A stretch of 64,000 bases of DNA from UBA7803 sp034522075 (GCA_034522075.1 JAXHLO010000011.1:1-64000), one strand, 5' to 3'. Positions 1-9,132 are shown, counted from the first letter of the stretch. Notes: generated by a model not told the origin, from the letters alone. Numbers and translations: made by a program.

Positions 1-1
1 C

Positions 2-163
2 GTCAACAAGCTGATTGCCGAGAAGGGCGGCGTGCGCCTGAAAGAGGAAACAGGCAACAAACCCAAGGTCTACTACCTGTCCGGCGGAGGCTTCGCCAGT
101 CGTCCCCGGGGAACGCTCGCGCCGTTCGGAATCCTGATGGGAGGGAAGCACAAATGCCTATGA
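2..163 (+). CDS. C-terminal tail of a probable molybdoenzyme iron-sulfur subunit (partial)
   Basis: An open frame enters from the left edge and supplies the last 53 residues of a protein ending GKHKCL before a TGA. The tail contains 'KPKVYYL', which resembles the C-terminus of DmsB/PsrB-type four-cluster ferredoxin subunits, but no cysteine cluster lies inside the window. The identity therefore rests mainly on context: the next two genes are an NrfD-type membrane anchor and a TorD-type chaperone, the usual companions of a molybdopterin oxidoreductase and its Fe-S subunit. The stop overlaps the start of the following gene by 10 bases, consistent with one operon. Confidence 0.5.
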   Translation, partial: VNKLIAEKGGVRLKEETGNKPKVYYLSGGGFASRPRGTLAPFGILMGGKHKCL

Positions 164-1341
164 TCAACGGCAACGGCTCAGAACGGAGCAACCATTTCTT
201 TATTCATTTCATTGTGGCCGTGATTCTGCTTGTCCTCGGCGGTGGTTACGTTCTGACCGAGATCATCCAGTTCGGCAAGGTCCAGTTCAATACGAACAAC
301 GAAGGCATCTTCTGGGGCTTTCCGATCGTCGTTTATGACTACTTTCTGCTGACGTCGACGGGCCTGGCCATGGTCGCAGCGCTGTATCACGTCTTTGGCC
401 TGGAAGAGTTTCGCAGCGTGGCGAATCGTTGCCTCTGGCTGGCTTTCGCTGGCATTGCCGGTGGCGTGACGGTGCTGTTTCTCGAGCTGGGCAATCCGTG
501 GGTGGCGCTCTGGGCCACACCATTGAACCTGCAGACGGCATCACCCCTGTTCTGGAAAGTACTACTGGTGGCTGCCTATGCCTTTCTGCTGGTGCTGGTC
601 CTTCTCGGGTCGATCAGGAATCGTGATTCACGCCGCAACCCGCTGATGATAGCGGTGGGCGCTCTGGCCCTGGCGATCACCCTGGTGGCGGGAGCGGTCT
701 ACGGGATGATGGCCATGCGCCCGGTATGGTTTGGCGGAGAAGTTCCGGTGGTATTCCTCATCGAAAGCTTCATGGGCGGGTTGGCGTTCACCATCTTCTT
801 CACGCATCTTGCTTATGGCTTCAATGATGCTGCCATACCTTCAGACACGCGCTCGCTTTTTCGGCACACGCTGCCCCGAATGTTCGCCATTTCCATTGCG
901 CTCCACTTTGCCCTGCATGCCGGCCGCGCGGCCACGGGGCTCTGGACCAATGCCGAAGGCTTTCAGGTCTGGCACTACATGGTTTCGCAACCGTTGTTTC
1001 ACATCGCCCTATGGGGGTGTGTGGCATTACCCTTCATTCTGATGGTGCTGCCCGCCACCCGGGCCAGAGGCCTGGTGCAGGCTATTGCGGCCCTGCTGGT
1101 CATGATCGGGCTTCTGATCAGCCGGTATGAGTTCATCATTGGCGGACAGATGGTGCCACTGTTCAAAGGCACGTGGGTGCAGGGGCTTCTCAGCTATAGC
1201 CCTTCAGTGGGGGCCTGGGCGTTGCTCGTTCTGGCGGTCGGGCTTGCGAATGCGGTGTATGCCTTTGCCGCCTGGAAGCTCGGCGCAGAGGAAGACGAAT
1301 TTGAACCGCAAACGCATGGGGCGGCAACTGCCGCTCACTGA
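154..1341 (+). CDS. NrfD/PsrC-like membrane anchor of a molybdoenzyme
   Basis: A 395-residue, very hydrophobic protein with about nine or ten membrane segments. In the NrfD/PsrC family such proteins anchor a periplasmic or cytoplasmic molybdoenzyme plus Fe-S subunit and exchange electrons with the quinone pool. The C-terminal stretch with 'SRYEFIIGGQ' is typical of the family. The start at 154 is preferred because GGAGGG (140-145) lies 8 bases upstream; a second in-frame ATG at 160 would give an ATGA overlap with the preceding stop. It sits between the Fe-S subunit tail and a TorD-like chaperone. The substrate (DMSO, thiosulfate, polysulfide, sulfite or other) cannot be told because the catalytic subunit lies outside the window. 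Confidence 0.8.
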   Translation: MPMINGNGSERSNHFFIHFIVAVILLVLGGGYVLTEIIQFGKVQFNTNNEGIFWGFPIVVYDYFLLTSTGLAMVAALYHVFGLEEFRSVANRCLWLAFAGIAGGVTVLFLELGNPWVALWATPLNLQTASPLFWKVLLVAAYAFLLVLVLLGSIRNRDSRRNPLMIAVGALALAITLVAGAVYGMMAMRPVWFGGEVPVVFLIESFMGGLAFTIFFTHLAYGFNDAAIPSDTRSLFRHTLPRMFAISIALHFALHAGRAATGLWTNAEGFQVWHYMVSQPLFHIALWGCVALPFILMVLPATRARGLVQAIAALLVMIGLLISRYEFIIGGQMVPLFKGTWVQGLLSYSPSVGAWALLVLAVGLANAVYAFAAWKLGAEEDEFEPQTHGAATAAH

Positions 1342-1359
1342 GACATCGTGGAGCGACCA

Positions 1360-2201
1360 ATGCACAGCGACTCAGCAGCACTCGCCTGGTCCAAGCGCGA
1401 CTTCTGGCTTTGCCTGGCGCGGGCATTTGCGCCGCCGGGCGGTGCCGATTATTTGACCGCCTTTACCGCTGATCTGCCCGGTGATCTGGAAGCGATTGCA
1501 GAGGAGATCGGTCTCGTTCTGTCGGCCGAGGTCCGGGATTTCGCTGCGGCGGCGCGCCAACTCAACGGGCCGATAGAGCTGCAGAAGCTATACGCCAGTC
1601 TTTTCCTGACACCGCCGACGCCGGTCATGGCAAACACCTGCGTCTATATCGACGGCGGGCTGATGGGACAAAGCGAGCAGGGTCTGCAAGAGGCCTATGC
1701 CCGCCACGGATTCGAGCGGCACAAGCACTTTCGTGATCTCAACGACACTGTCGGAGTGCAGTCGGATTTTCTGGCGTTGCTATACGACAAGGCAGGTATA
1801 AGAGCCAAAGCCGGTGACGACATAGAAGCCCGCGCTTATCTCACAGAAGCTGAGTCGTTTGTCGCCGCCTATCCCTGCCGGTGGATTTCGCCCTTCCTCC
1901 ATGATCTCGAGAACGTCTGCAGAGAACACGCATTGAACCCGGTTTATGTACATCTGGCCAGAATGCTGTGGCTCGCAGTGAGGGCTCCATGCAGGCCCCG
2001 CAGATACATGAGCTTCATGATGGTGCGGCGCTTCTGCCCGCGGGGTCGGCTCGCGGCATCGGCTCTTTGACTGCCGAGGACCTTGCCGAGATCGCATTCA
2101 GACTCGAGCAGGATGGGCTGGCCTGGGACCATGTGGCCCGAAACGAAGGTTGGGATGATGAGGTGTTTGCCGCGCGGCGGGCGCTGGGTATGTCGGTCTG
2201 A
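1360..2201 (+). CDS. TorD/DmsD-family molybdoenzyme chaperone (frameshifted near 1980)
   Basis: Cytoplasmic chaperone of the TorD family, which binds the signal peptide of a molybdoenzyme catalytic subunit and assists cofactor insertion. The ATG at 1360 has GGAG just upstream and lies 18 bases after the NrfD-like gene. 'VGVQSDFLALLY' matches the conserved TorD helix containing the ExPDH-like motif. The frame is regular to about 1978 ('LARMLWLAV') and then becomes an Arg/Cys-rich nonsense tail. The next frame reads sensibly from there to the stop at 2201, ending 'RRALGMSV'. I therefore treat the locus as one gene with a small indel, probably a sequence error. Alternatively, the downstream part is a separate short ORF starting at GTG 1968 or ATG 1989. 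Confidence 0.65.
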
Positions 2202-3455
2202 TCAATCGCCAGTCCGCACACCGGCAATCGGCGTCCCTCGCGGCAGCCCCAGCGACACCAGCACGATGGTCAAGGCGTCCGCCGACACCGAGAACCAGCG
2301 GCACGGACAACCCGTAGACCTGGAATATCCATCCCGACAGTACGGTTCCCAGCAGGCGCCCGGCAGCGTTGGACATATAGTAAAAGCCGACGTCCAGCGA
2401 CACGCCGTCGGCCCGGGCGTAGGCGACGATCAGATAGCTGTGCAGTGATGAGTTGACGGCAAACAACACACCGAACAGCAGCAAGACCGCCGAGCAGCAC
2501 CGCCTGGGCTGTCGCCAACGCACCCAGGCCCACGGCGATGAGTCCGGGAACCAGGGTCAGCGGCAGGGCCCAGAGTACCGCGGTGCGGCCGTCCGGTACC
2601 TGGCCGCGGGATGTTCCGGTTACGGCGGGGGCCAGCGATTGCACCACTCCGTAGGCGATGATCCAGCCCGCCAGAAACCCGCCGACCAGCCAGTGGCTCC
2701 AGCCGAAGACCGTGGACAGGTAGACGGGCAGCGCCACTACGAACCACACGTCCCGCGCGCCGAACAGAAACAGGCGTGCGGCCGACAGCACGATTGATGG
2801 CCGCGACTTTTGCGAACAGCATGTCAGTGGAACTTCGGGTTTGCTTGTGGCTTTGCCCAGATCGCTGTTTCAGCAGCAGCAGCACGACTGCCCAGACGCA
2901 CCAGGCCGAGCAGCCGCGGCCATCAGCACCACCGCACCGGCGAAACCCAGCCCCATCAGCAGCACGCCGCCGAGGAAGAAGCCGGCGCCCTTGAGGGCGT
3001 TCTTCGAGCCGGTGAGGATGGCCACCCACTTGTAGAGGGTGCCCTGAGCATCGGCCGGCACCAGCAGCTTGATGGCGCTCTTGGCGCTCATCTTGTTGAG
3101 GTCCTTGGCGATGCCCGACAGCGCCTGGGCCGCCATCACCCAGGGCACCGTCAGCCAGGGCGGCCGGCACCAGCAGCATGGACAGTGCCACCACCTGCAG
3201 GGCCAGGCCGATGTTCATGGTGCGATTGAGGCCGATGTGGGCGCCCAGCCAGCCGCCCACCAGGTTGGTGATCACCCCGAAGATCTCGTAGAACAGAAAC
3301 AGCAGGGCGATCTCCAGCGGCGAATAGCCCAGGCTGTGGAAGTGCAGCACCACCAGCATGCGCAGGGCGCCGTCGGTGAGGGTGAAGGCCCAGTAGTTGC
3401 CGGTGACCACCAGGTACTGGCGAATGGCCGGGGACAGTTGGCTCAGCATGGTCAT
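2202..3455 (-). pseudogene. arsJ: ArsJ organoarsenical efflux permease, interrupted by several frameshifts
   Basis: Major-facilitator permease that exports 1-arseno-3-phosphoglycerate, the unstable product made by a dedicated GAPDH from arsenate. The pieces read in order as an ArsJ: 'AIRQYLVVTGNYWAFTLTDG' at the N-terminus, 'GIAKDLNKMSAKSAIKLL', 'LSAARLFLFGARDVWFVVA', 'FAVNSSLHSYLIVAYA' and 'DVGFYYMSNAAGRLLGT'. They lie in different frames, with about seven small indels over 1.25 kb. Conserved residues are kept on both sides of each shift, so sequence error is more likely than decay. The start at 3455 lies 12 bases after the GAPDH stop. The 3' end meets the torD locus tail to tail. Identity is strong; the intactness of the gene cannot be judged here. 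Confidence 0.8.
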
Positions 3456-3467
3456 GCGCCTCTGAGC

Positions 3468-4470
3468 TCAGCGCCCGACTTTCAGCGCCAGTTCCGCGGT
3501 GCGGTTGGCGTAGCCCCACTCGTTGTCGTACCAGGCGTAGATCTTCACCTGGGTACCGTTGACCACCATGGTGCTCAGGGCATCGACGATGGCGGAGCGC
3601 GGGTCGGTTCGATAGTCGATGGACACCAGCGGCCGTTCCTCGTAGCCGAGGATGCCCTTGAGTGTCGCCGCTCGGCGGCTGCTTTCAGCAGCTGATTGAC
3701 CGCCTCCACCGTGGTGGCGCGTATCCACCTCGAACACGCAGTCGGTGAGCGAGGCGTTGGCCAGGGGCACGCGCACGGCATGGCCGTTCAGCCGGCCACG
3801 CAGTTCGGGGAAGATCTCGGCAATGGCGGTGGCGGACCCCGTGGTGGTGGGAATCAGGCTCATGCCACAGGCCGCGGGCCCGGCGCAGGTCCTTGTGCGG
3901 CGCATCGAGGATGGTCTGGGTGTTGGTCAGGTCTGTGAATGGTGGTCATGGAGCCGTGGCGGATGCCCAGGTTTTCATGAATCACCTTGACCACCGGCGC
4001 CAGGCAGTTGGTGGTGCAGGAGGCGGCGGTGACGATCGCGGTGCTGCTGCCGGATCGAACAGATGGTCGTTGACGCCCATGACGACGTTCAGCACGCCCT
4101 CCTCCTTCACCGGCGCGGTGACCACCACTCGCCGCACCCCCTGGTCCAGGTAGGCCTGCAGCACGGGTGGTCTTCATCTTGCCCGAGGCTTCCACCACCA
4201 CGTCGCAGGCAGACCAGTCGGTGTCCGCGATCGGTCCTGCTGCCGGTCAATCCGATCTGCCGGTCGCCGACGCGGATGGCGTCGCCGTCCGGCGTGGCCT
4301 CGTGGCTGCCAGCGACCGTGGACGGAGTCGAAGTTCAGCAGGTGCGCCAGGGTGGCCGCGTCGCCGGCCGGGATCGTTGATCGTGCACGAACTCGCAGGT
4401 CCGGCCAGTCCCAGGCGCCGCGCAGTACCAGCCGGCCGATGCGGCCGAAACCGTTGATGCCGACGCGCAC
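3468..4470 (-). pseudogene. Arsenate-module glyceraldehyde-3-phosphate dehydrogenase, interrupted by frameshifts
   Basis: GAPDH paralogue that, with ArsJ, detoxifies arsenate by forming 1-arseno-3-phosphoglycerate. The N-terminal Rossmann motif 'VGINGFGRIGRLVLRGAWD' begins at GTG 4470. The catalytic segment 'ASCTTNCLAP' is retained, as is the C-terminal 'WYDNEWGYANRTAELALKV'. The gene is split over several frames. At 'MTTIH/DLTNTQT', for example, removing one inserted A restores the conserved sequence. The start is 2 bases after the arsC stop and the end is 12 bases before arsJ, giving the order arsC-gap-arsJ. The interruptions look like consensus errors of the same kind as in arsJ. Confidence 0.8.
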
Positions 4471-4472
4471 GG

Positions 4473-4958
4473 TCAGCCGTGCGCCCGGCTGGAGGCGGTG
4501 CCGGCGGTTGAGGAATGGGCGCGGCGGGCCTCTGCCCGGGGTTTGTTCATGATCAGCACGAACATCTTGATACGTTCGTGCAGCTCATGCAGCGTCTGCC
4601 GGAATGCTGCCGGGTCGTCGCTGTTCTGTGGGTCATTGAAATCCCAGGCCATGAGCTGGGCGCTGGCCAGTCTGCCCTGAAGTGCCTGACAGTCGGCGGT
4701 GGCTTTGCTGCACAGGGTGATCACGTAGTCGAATGCCTGCTGCTGGAATTCCTCCAGCGGCTTGCTGTGCAGATGTTCCGTGGATACCCCGACCTGAGCC
4801 AGTGCCTCCAGCGCGCGTGGATCGGCTGCGGTAGGTTCCAGGCCGGCGCTGGCCGCCTCGAAACGCGTCGGGTCCGTATGCCGCAACAGCGCTTCGGCCA
4901 TCTGGGAGCGGGCGGCGTTGGCTGTGCAGACGAACAGCACTCTGATTTTGTCCGGCAT
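4473..4958 (-). CDS. arsC: Arsenate reductase, low-molecular-weight phosphatase family (thioredoxin-coupled type)
   Basis: 161-residue cytoplasmic enzyme reducing arsenate to arsenite. The P-loop 'VCTANAARSQMAE' gives the C-x5-R-S signature with C11 and R17. C83 and C90 in 'LCSKATADC' match the two relay cysteines of the pI258-type, thioredoxin-dependent enzymes. The start MPDKIRVLF at 4958 puts the P-loop at the usual distance from the N-terminus; the open frame extends further upstream but runs into the promoter region of the divergent regulator. The C-terminal 25 residues after 'FVLIMNK' are Ala/Arg/Ser-rich and look non-conserved. It is the first gene of a minus-strand operon with GAPDH and arsJ. 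Confidence 0.85.
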   Translation of the reverse strand: MPDKIRVLFVCTANAARSQMAEALLRHTDPTRFEAASAGLEPTAADPRALEALAQVGVSTEHLHSKPLEEFQQQAFDYVITLCSKATADCQALQGRLASAQLMAWDFNDPQNSDDPAAFRQTLHELHERIKMFVLIMNKPRAEARRAHSSTAGTASSRAHG

Positions 4959-5058
4959 GGCGTTGCTTCTCAGGTTGCGTTCGAAGGCGGGACTATACCG
5001 GTAGATCCAGTCGGCTGTGTAGTCGGCGATCCGGCTTCCCGAGTTCATATATCGACCC

Positions 5059-5087
5059 TTGACGCATTGACCATCGAGGTATATAAG
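5059..5087 (+). promoter_or_regulatory. Sigma-70-like promoter of the PadR-family regulator
   Basis: TTGACG at 5059-5064 and TATAAG at 5082-5087 are separated by 17 bases. Transcription would start around 5094, almost at the ATG (5096), so the message would be nearly leaderless. AT-rich arms TATATCGA (5048-5055) and TCGAGGTATATA (5074-5085) form an imperfect dyad around the -35 box, a plausible operator controlling both this gene and the divergent arsC. Confidence 0.55.
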
Positions 5088-5095
5088 ATTTCGCC

Positions 5096-5512
5096 ATGAA
5101 AGAGACGAAATCGTCACCCACAGGTAAAGCCTGCCCGGACTTTCTCAGCCGGGCGTACTGGAATGGCACCATCAAGATGAGCCTGTCCAAGTATTTCATT
5201 CTCGGCGTGCTGCATCGTCGCGCCATGCACGGCTACGAGATCGCCCGGGAAGTGGCAAGCTTCACCCGGGGTTGCTGCTCGCCGGCGGAGGGCACCATCT
5301 ATCCGGTGCTGCGCCAGTTCGAGGACGGCGGCTATGTCACCAGCCGGACCGAGGTGGTGTCCGGCCGCGAACGCCGTATCTATACCCTGACACGCCGCGG
5401 CAGGCAGGCATTCAAAGTCGCCGTGGAAGCCTGGATGGAGGTGACTCAGGCGCTGGGGGATTGCGAGCAGCTGATCGCCGCAGGCGCGCATGGCGAGGCA
5501 GCGGCACGATGA
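5096..5512 (+). CDS. PadR-family transcriptional regulator, probable arsenic sensor
   Basis: 138-residue winged-helix protein. The segment 'LSKYFILGVLHRRAMHGYEI' followed by 'AEGTIYPVLRQFEDGGYV' and 'RRIYTLTRRGRQAF' is the PadR DNA-binding domain. The recognition region carries a vicinal cysteine pair (C60-C61, 'TRGCCSPAEGT') and there is another cysteine at C13. Thiol clusters like this are how unrelated ArsR proteins bind As(III), so an arsenic-sensing role is an inference from these residues and the divergent arsC-gap-arsJ operon. No ArsR gene is seen nearby. The stop overlaps the next start as ATGA. Confidence 0.75.
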   Translation: MKETKSSPTGKACPDFLSRAYWNGTIKMSLSKYFILGVLHRRAMHGYEIAREVASFTRGCCSPAEGTIYPVLRQFEDGGYVTSRTEVVSGRERRIYTLTRRGRQAFKVAVEAWMEVTQALGDCEQLIAAGAHGEAAAR

Positions 5513-6834
5513 CCCGGGCGGACGCGGCAATGCTCAACGAGTCCTGCTTCTGCGTCTCGGTCGACGTTGATGCGGTCTGGGGCGAGTTGCTGGAGGCGCT
5601 GGATCCGGATCCCGGCATGAGCGCCGTGCGCGAGACCCATGCCGGATTGTTCTCCAACCAGGCGGTGTTCATGGCGCGCGAAGACGTGCAGGCCATGCAG
5701 GCCGTGGTGGCCGCCGTGGAAAGTGTAGTGGCGATGCCCGCCTACCGGGCGGCCGCTCTGGCGGATGCGCCGGCGATCGCGGCGCAGATGCCCGGGGCGC
5801 CGGCCGTACTGCATGGTTTCGACTTCCACCTCGGCCCCGACGGGCCGCAGCTCATCGAGATCAACACCAACGCGGGTGGTATGACCCTGGCGGCAGCGTT
5901 GCCCAGCGGGCTCGAGGTGCCGTGCGGTTCGTCCGAGGGGCTGGGCCTGGAGGATCGTACCGTCCTGAATGAGCGTTTGTGGCGGATGTTCGTGGATGTC
6001 TGGCGGCGCCGGCGTGGTACCCGGCCGCTGCAGCATATCGCCATCGTCGACGAGCAGCCGCAGCAGCAATACCTGTATCCGGAGTTCCTGCTGTTTCGCG
6101 CGCTGTTTCGCAGCCACGGGGTGACAGCAACGATCGCTGCCCCGGAGGACCTCGACTTTACCGATGGCAGCCTGCGCGTCGGCGGCCATCCGGTCGACCT
6201 GGTGTACAACCGGCTGACGGATTTTTACCTGCAGACGCCGCAGACCCGGGCCCTGCGCGATGCCGCCCTGGCGGACGCGGTCGTGCTGACCCCCGACCCC
6301 GCCGCGCACGCCATCTACGCCAGCAAACGTAATCTGGCGCGGCTGACCGACCCGGCGACCCTGGCATCGTGGGGTGTGCCGGCGTCGGTGGCCGATACGC
6401 TGCGTCGCGGCATTCCGGCCACTCAGGTAGTGCGCGCGCAAGACGCAGAGTCGCTGTGGGCGGCGCGTAAGCAATTGTTCTTCAAACCGGCCTGGGGCTA
6501 CGGCAGCCGCGGCAGCTATCGCGGCGACAAGCTGACCCGTGGGCGATTTCAGGACATTCTCGATGGGGATTACGTGGCCCAGGCACTGATGGCGCCCGGC
6601 GCGCGCGCGCCAGATCCGGCCAACTCTGACGGCTGGTTTAAATTCGATGTGCGTAGCTATGTTTATGACGGACAGTCGTTGATGCTGGCAGCCCGCCTCT
6701 ATCGCGGCCAGACGACGAATTTCCGCAGTGCCGGCGGCGGTTTCGCGCCGGTGCTCAGGCTACCGGAGGGAGACTGGCGCTGCCCCGACGGAGCAGACTC
6801 CCGCGTGGTCAGCGCGGCCGCTGCCGACGGCTGA
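5509..6834 (+). CDS. ATP-grasp domain protein coupled to the ars regulator
   Basis: 441 residues from the ATG that overlaps the PadR stop (ATGA). The segments 'LIEINTNAGGMT', 'FFKPAWGYGSRGSYRGDKL' and 'WFKFDVRSYVYDGQ' look like nucleotide- and metal-binding parts of an ATP-grasp ligase (the lysine of 'FKPAWGYGSRG' would contact ATP). No signal peptide or membrane segment is seen. ATP-grasp enzymes join a carboxylate to an amine or thiol; glutathione and glutathionylspermidine synthetases are examples. Coupling to the ars regulator suggests production of a thiol or arsenic-conjugating peptide, but the substrate is unknown. Confidence 0.6.
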   Translation: MTRADAAMLNESCFCVSVDVDAVWGELLEALDPDPGMSAVRETHAGLFSNQAVFMAREDVQAMQAVVAAVESVVAMPAYRAAALADAPAIAAQMPGAPAVLHGFDFHLGPDGPQLIEINTNAGGMTLAAALPSGLEVPCGSSEGLGLEDRTVLNERLWRMFVDVWRRRRGTRPLQHIAIVDEQPQQQYLYPEFLLFRALFRSHGVTATIAAPEDLDFTDGSLRVGGHPVDLVYNRLTDFYLQTPQTRALRDAALADAVVLTPDPAAHAIYASKRNLARLTDPATLASWGVPASVADTLRRGIPATQVVRAQDAESLWAARKQLFFKPAWGYGSRGSYRGDKLTRGRFQDILDGDYVAQALMAPGARAPDPANSDGWFKFDVRSYVYDGQSLMLAARLYRGQTTNFRSAGGGFAPVLRLPEGDWRCPDGADSRVVSAAAADG

Positions 6835-6884
6835 GTGGACCGAGCCTCGCGCTCCCTGCGGCCCTTCTGTGGCAGTATGTTGCG

Positions 6885-7223
6885 ATGAGCGATCTGGACA
6901 AAGCGTTGCAACGCCTCGAGCAGCTGCGTGCGGAGATTCTCGAGCTGCATGAGGTGCGCGGCGAAGCATCGGCCGTGGTGAAGCTGGATCAATCCAGCAC
7001 CGGCCGGCTGTCGCGGGTCGATTCCCTGCAGCGTCAGGCAATGGCTCAGCACGGCCAGCGCCAGGCGCTGGCTCGTCTGCGCAGCATCGATGCTGCGGTC
7101 CGGCGCTGCCACGACGGAACCTATGGTCTGTGCATCGACTGTGACGAACCCATCGATGAACGCCGTCTCGAGGTGGATCCGGCCGCGGCGCTGTGTATCG
7201 ATTGCGCCAGTCAGCGGGAGTGA
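6885..7223 (+). CDS. DksA/TraR-family zinc-finger protein
   Basis: 112 residues: an N-terminal coiled-coil-like helix ('LDKALQRLEQLRAEILELHE') and a C-terminal four-cysteine zinc finger, C83-x2-C86-x17-C104-x2-C107. DksA/TraR-like proteins insert their coiled coil into the secondary channel of RNA polymerase. This one is shorter than DksA (about 150 residues) and lacks the DxxDxA tip motif at the expected place, so its effect on polymerase is uncertain. It stands 50 bases after the ATP-grasp gene and converges on the symporter gene. Confidence 0.8.
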   Translation: MSDLDKALQRLEQLRAEILELHEVRGEASAVVKLDQSSTGRLSRVDSLQRQAMAQHGQRQALARLRSIDAAVRRCHDGTYGLCIDCDEPIDERRLEVDPAAALCIDCASQRE

Positions 7224-7242
7224 GCCGGCTCCGCCTACGCGG

Positions 7243-8676
7243 TTATGGCGCGCGCACGCTGGCTTCGTAGCGCAGCACTTCGCGGCGCAGGCGCGGCGCC
7301 AGCAGGTACAGCCCCAGCAGGTTCGGCAAAGCGACGATGAATACCAGAGCGTCGGACAGATCCACCAGCGAGCCGAGCTGCACGCTGCTGCCGAGCACCA
7401 CGAAAGACAGAAAAAACACCTTGAATCCCAGATCGGCGAGGCGGTGGTCACCGACCAGATAGAGGAACGCCTTCAGGCCGTAGTACGACCAGGTGATGAT
7501 GGTAGAGAAGGCGAACAGAATCGCCGCAACGGACAGGGGCACGCCGGACCACGAAAGAGTGCTGGTAAAAGCGGCCATGGTCAGCTCGATGCCGTTGATG
7601 CCGGCCGCCGCCAGTGCCGGGTCGTAGACCGTGGTGATGATTACCAGCGCCGTCATGGTGCAGATCACCACCGTGTCGATGAAGGGCTCCAGCAAGGCGA
7701 CGAAACCTTCACTGACCGGCTCACGGGTACGTGCCGTGGCATGGGCGATGGCCGCCGAACCCAGGCCCGCTTCGTTGGAGAAGACGGCGCGGCGAAAGCC
7801 CATGATCATGACGCCCACGGCACCGCCGGCCACGCCCTGCGGATTGAATGCGCCGTGCCAGATGGCGGTGAATGCCCCCGGGACGGCATCGGCGTTGATG
7901 ACGATGACGGTGATGGCCGAGACCACGTAGAGCAGCGCCATGCCGGGCACCAGTTTCGCGGTGGTGGTGGCGATGGTGCGGATGCCGCCGATGATCACCA
8001 GGGCAACCGCCCCGGCCAGGGTCAAGCCCAGCAGCCAGGTTTTGTCCGCGAAATAACTGCTGGCACCGCCGGTCACCTCGATGAAGATGGCCGCCGCCTG
8101 ATTGGACTGAAACATGTTACCGATGCCTAAGCAGCCCACCACCATGGCGGCGGCGTAGAACACGCCGAGCGCCCGCCCGCAGCGGGGCCAGCCATGTTCG
8201 GCCAGCCCGGCGGCCAGATAGTGCATCGGGCCTCCGGAGATGCTGCCGTCCGGGTTGTGCCGCCGGTACATGACCCCCAGCGCGCATTCGGCGAATTTCG
8301 TGGACATGCCCAGCAGTCCGGCCACGATCATCCAGAACGTGGCGCCGGGTCCGCCCAGGGAAATGGCCACCGCGACCCCGGCGATGTTGCCGATGCCCAC
8401 GGTGCCGGACACCGCGGCGGTAAGCGCCTGAAATTGTGAGATTTCGCCGGGGTCACCGTCTCTGGCGTGGCGCCCGGACACCAGCGCCAGCGCGTGGCCG
8501 AAACCACGGATATTGATCAGCCGCAGGTACAGGGTGAAAAAGCAGCCGCCGGCGATAAGCCACAGGACGATCAACGGCACTTCGGCGCCGAACAGCGGTA
8601 CGGCATAGAAGATGAATGCCGATGCGGCATCAGCCAGCGGGCGCAGAGTCTGGTCGATGGTCTGATCGATGTTCAC
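7243..8676 (-). CDS. Alanine/glycine:cation symporter (AGCS family)
   Basis: About 477 residues with 10-11 membrane segments; imports alanine or glycine with Na+ or H+. Family hallmarks include 'TAAVSGTVGIGNIAGVA', 'GPGATFWMIVAGLLGMSTKF' and 'FSNEAGLGSAAIAHA'. The chosen start is the GTG at 8676 (VNIDQTIDQ), which gives the usual AGCS N-terminus; the open frame runs about 70 codons further upstream without a typical start and into the promoter of the divergent sirB-like gene. Confidence 0.88.
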   Translation of the reverse strand: MNIDQTIDQTLRPLADAASAFIFYAVPLFGAEVPLIVLWLIAGGCFFTLYLRLINIRGFGHALALVSGRHARDGDPGEISQFQALTAAVSGTVGIGNIAGVAVAISLGGPGATFWMIVAGLLGMSTKFAECALGVMYRRHNPDGSISGGPMHYLAAGLAEHGWPRCGRALGVFYAAAMVVGCLGIGNMFQSNQAAAIFIEVTGGASSYFADKTWLLGLTLAGAVALVIIGGIRTIATTTAKLVPGMALLYVVSAITVIVINADAVPGAFTAIWHGAFNPQGVAGGAVGVMIMGFRRAVFSNEAGLGSAAIAHATARTREPVSEGFVALLEPFIDTVVICTMTALVIITTVYDPALAAAGINGIELTMAAFTSTLSWSGVPLSVAAILFAFSTIITWSYYGLKAFLYLVGDHRLADLGFKVFFLSFVVLGSSVQLGSLVDLSDALVFIVALPNLLGLYLLAPRLRREVLRYEASVRAP

Positions 8677-8772
8677 GGCCGTGTCCTCAGGGCTTTCGCG
8701 GCGGCACCTGCATGTAATATGTTGCTGCTGTCGACCTGGCGCGCGCCGGCGGACGGAGAGGAGAGATCGACC

Positions 8773-9132
8773 ATGCTCAAAGCCCTGCACATTGCGTTGG
8801 CCTACCTTACCGTGGTGGGGTTCTTTATTCGCGGCATCTGGGCATTGACCGATTCCCCGCTGCGCCGTGAGAAGTGGGTCAGAATTGCGCCCCACGTGGT
8901 CGATACGCTGCTGCTGATCCTAGGGGTGATCATGGCCATTCAGCTCAGCATGTCGCCGTTCTCCGGCTGGCTGGGTGCCAAGTTGCTGGGCCTGCTGGCT
9001 TATATCGGCTTCGGTGTGCTCACCATGCGGGCTGCCTCGCGGCCGCTGCAGCTTGTCGGCTTTCTCGGCGCGCTGCTCAGTGTGGCCTACATCTTCGCGG
9101 TGGCCTTCTCCCGTTCCGTCTGGCCGTTCTGA
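8773..9132 (+). CDS. SirB2 family membrane protein
   Basis: 119 residues with four predicted membrane segments, beginning 'MLKALHIALAYLTVVGFFIRG', the characteristic start of SirB/SirB2 proteins. GGAGAGGAGAG lies about 10 bases ahead of the ATG. The family has no established biochemical role, although it was named from Salmonella invasion regulation. The 3' end overlaps the convergent transporter gene by 46 bases. Confidence 0.85.
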   Translation: MLKALHIALAYLTVVGFFIRGIWALTDSPLRREKWVRIAPHVVDTLLLILGVIMAIQLSMSPFSGWLGAKLLGLLAYIGFGVLTMRAASRPLQLVGFLGALLSVAYIFAVAFSRSVWPF

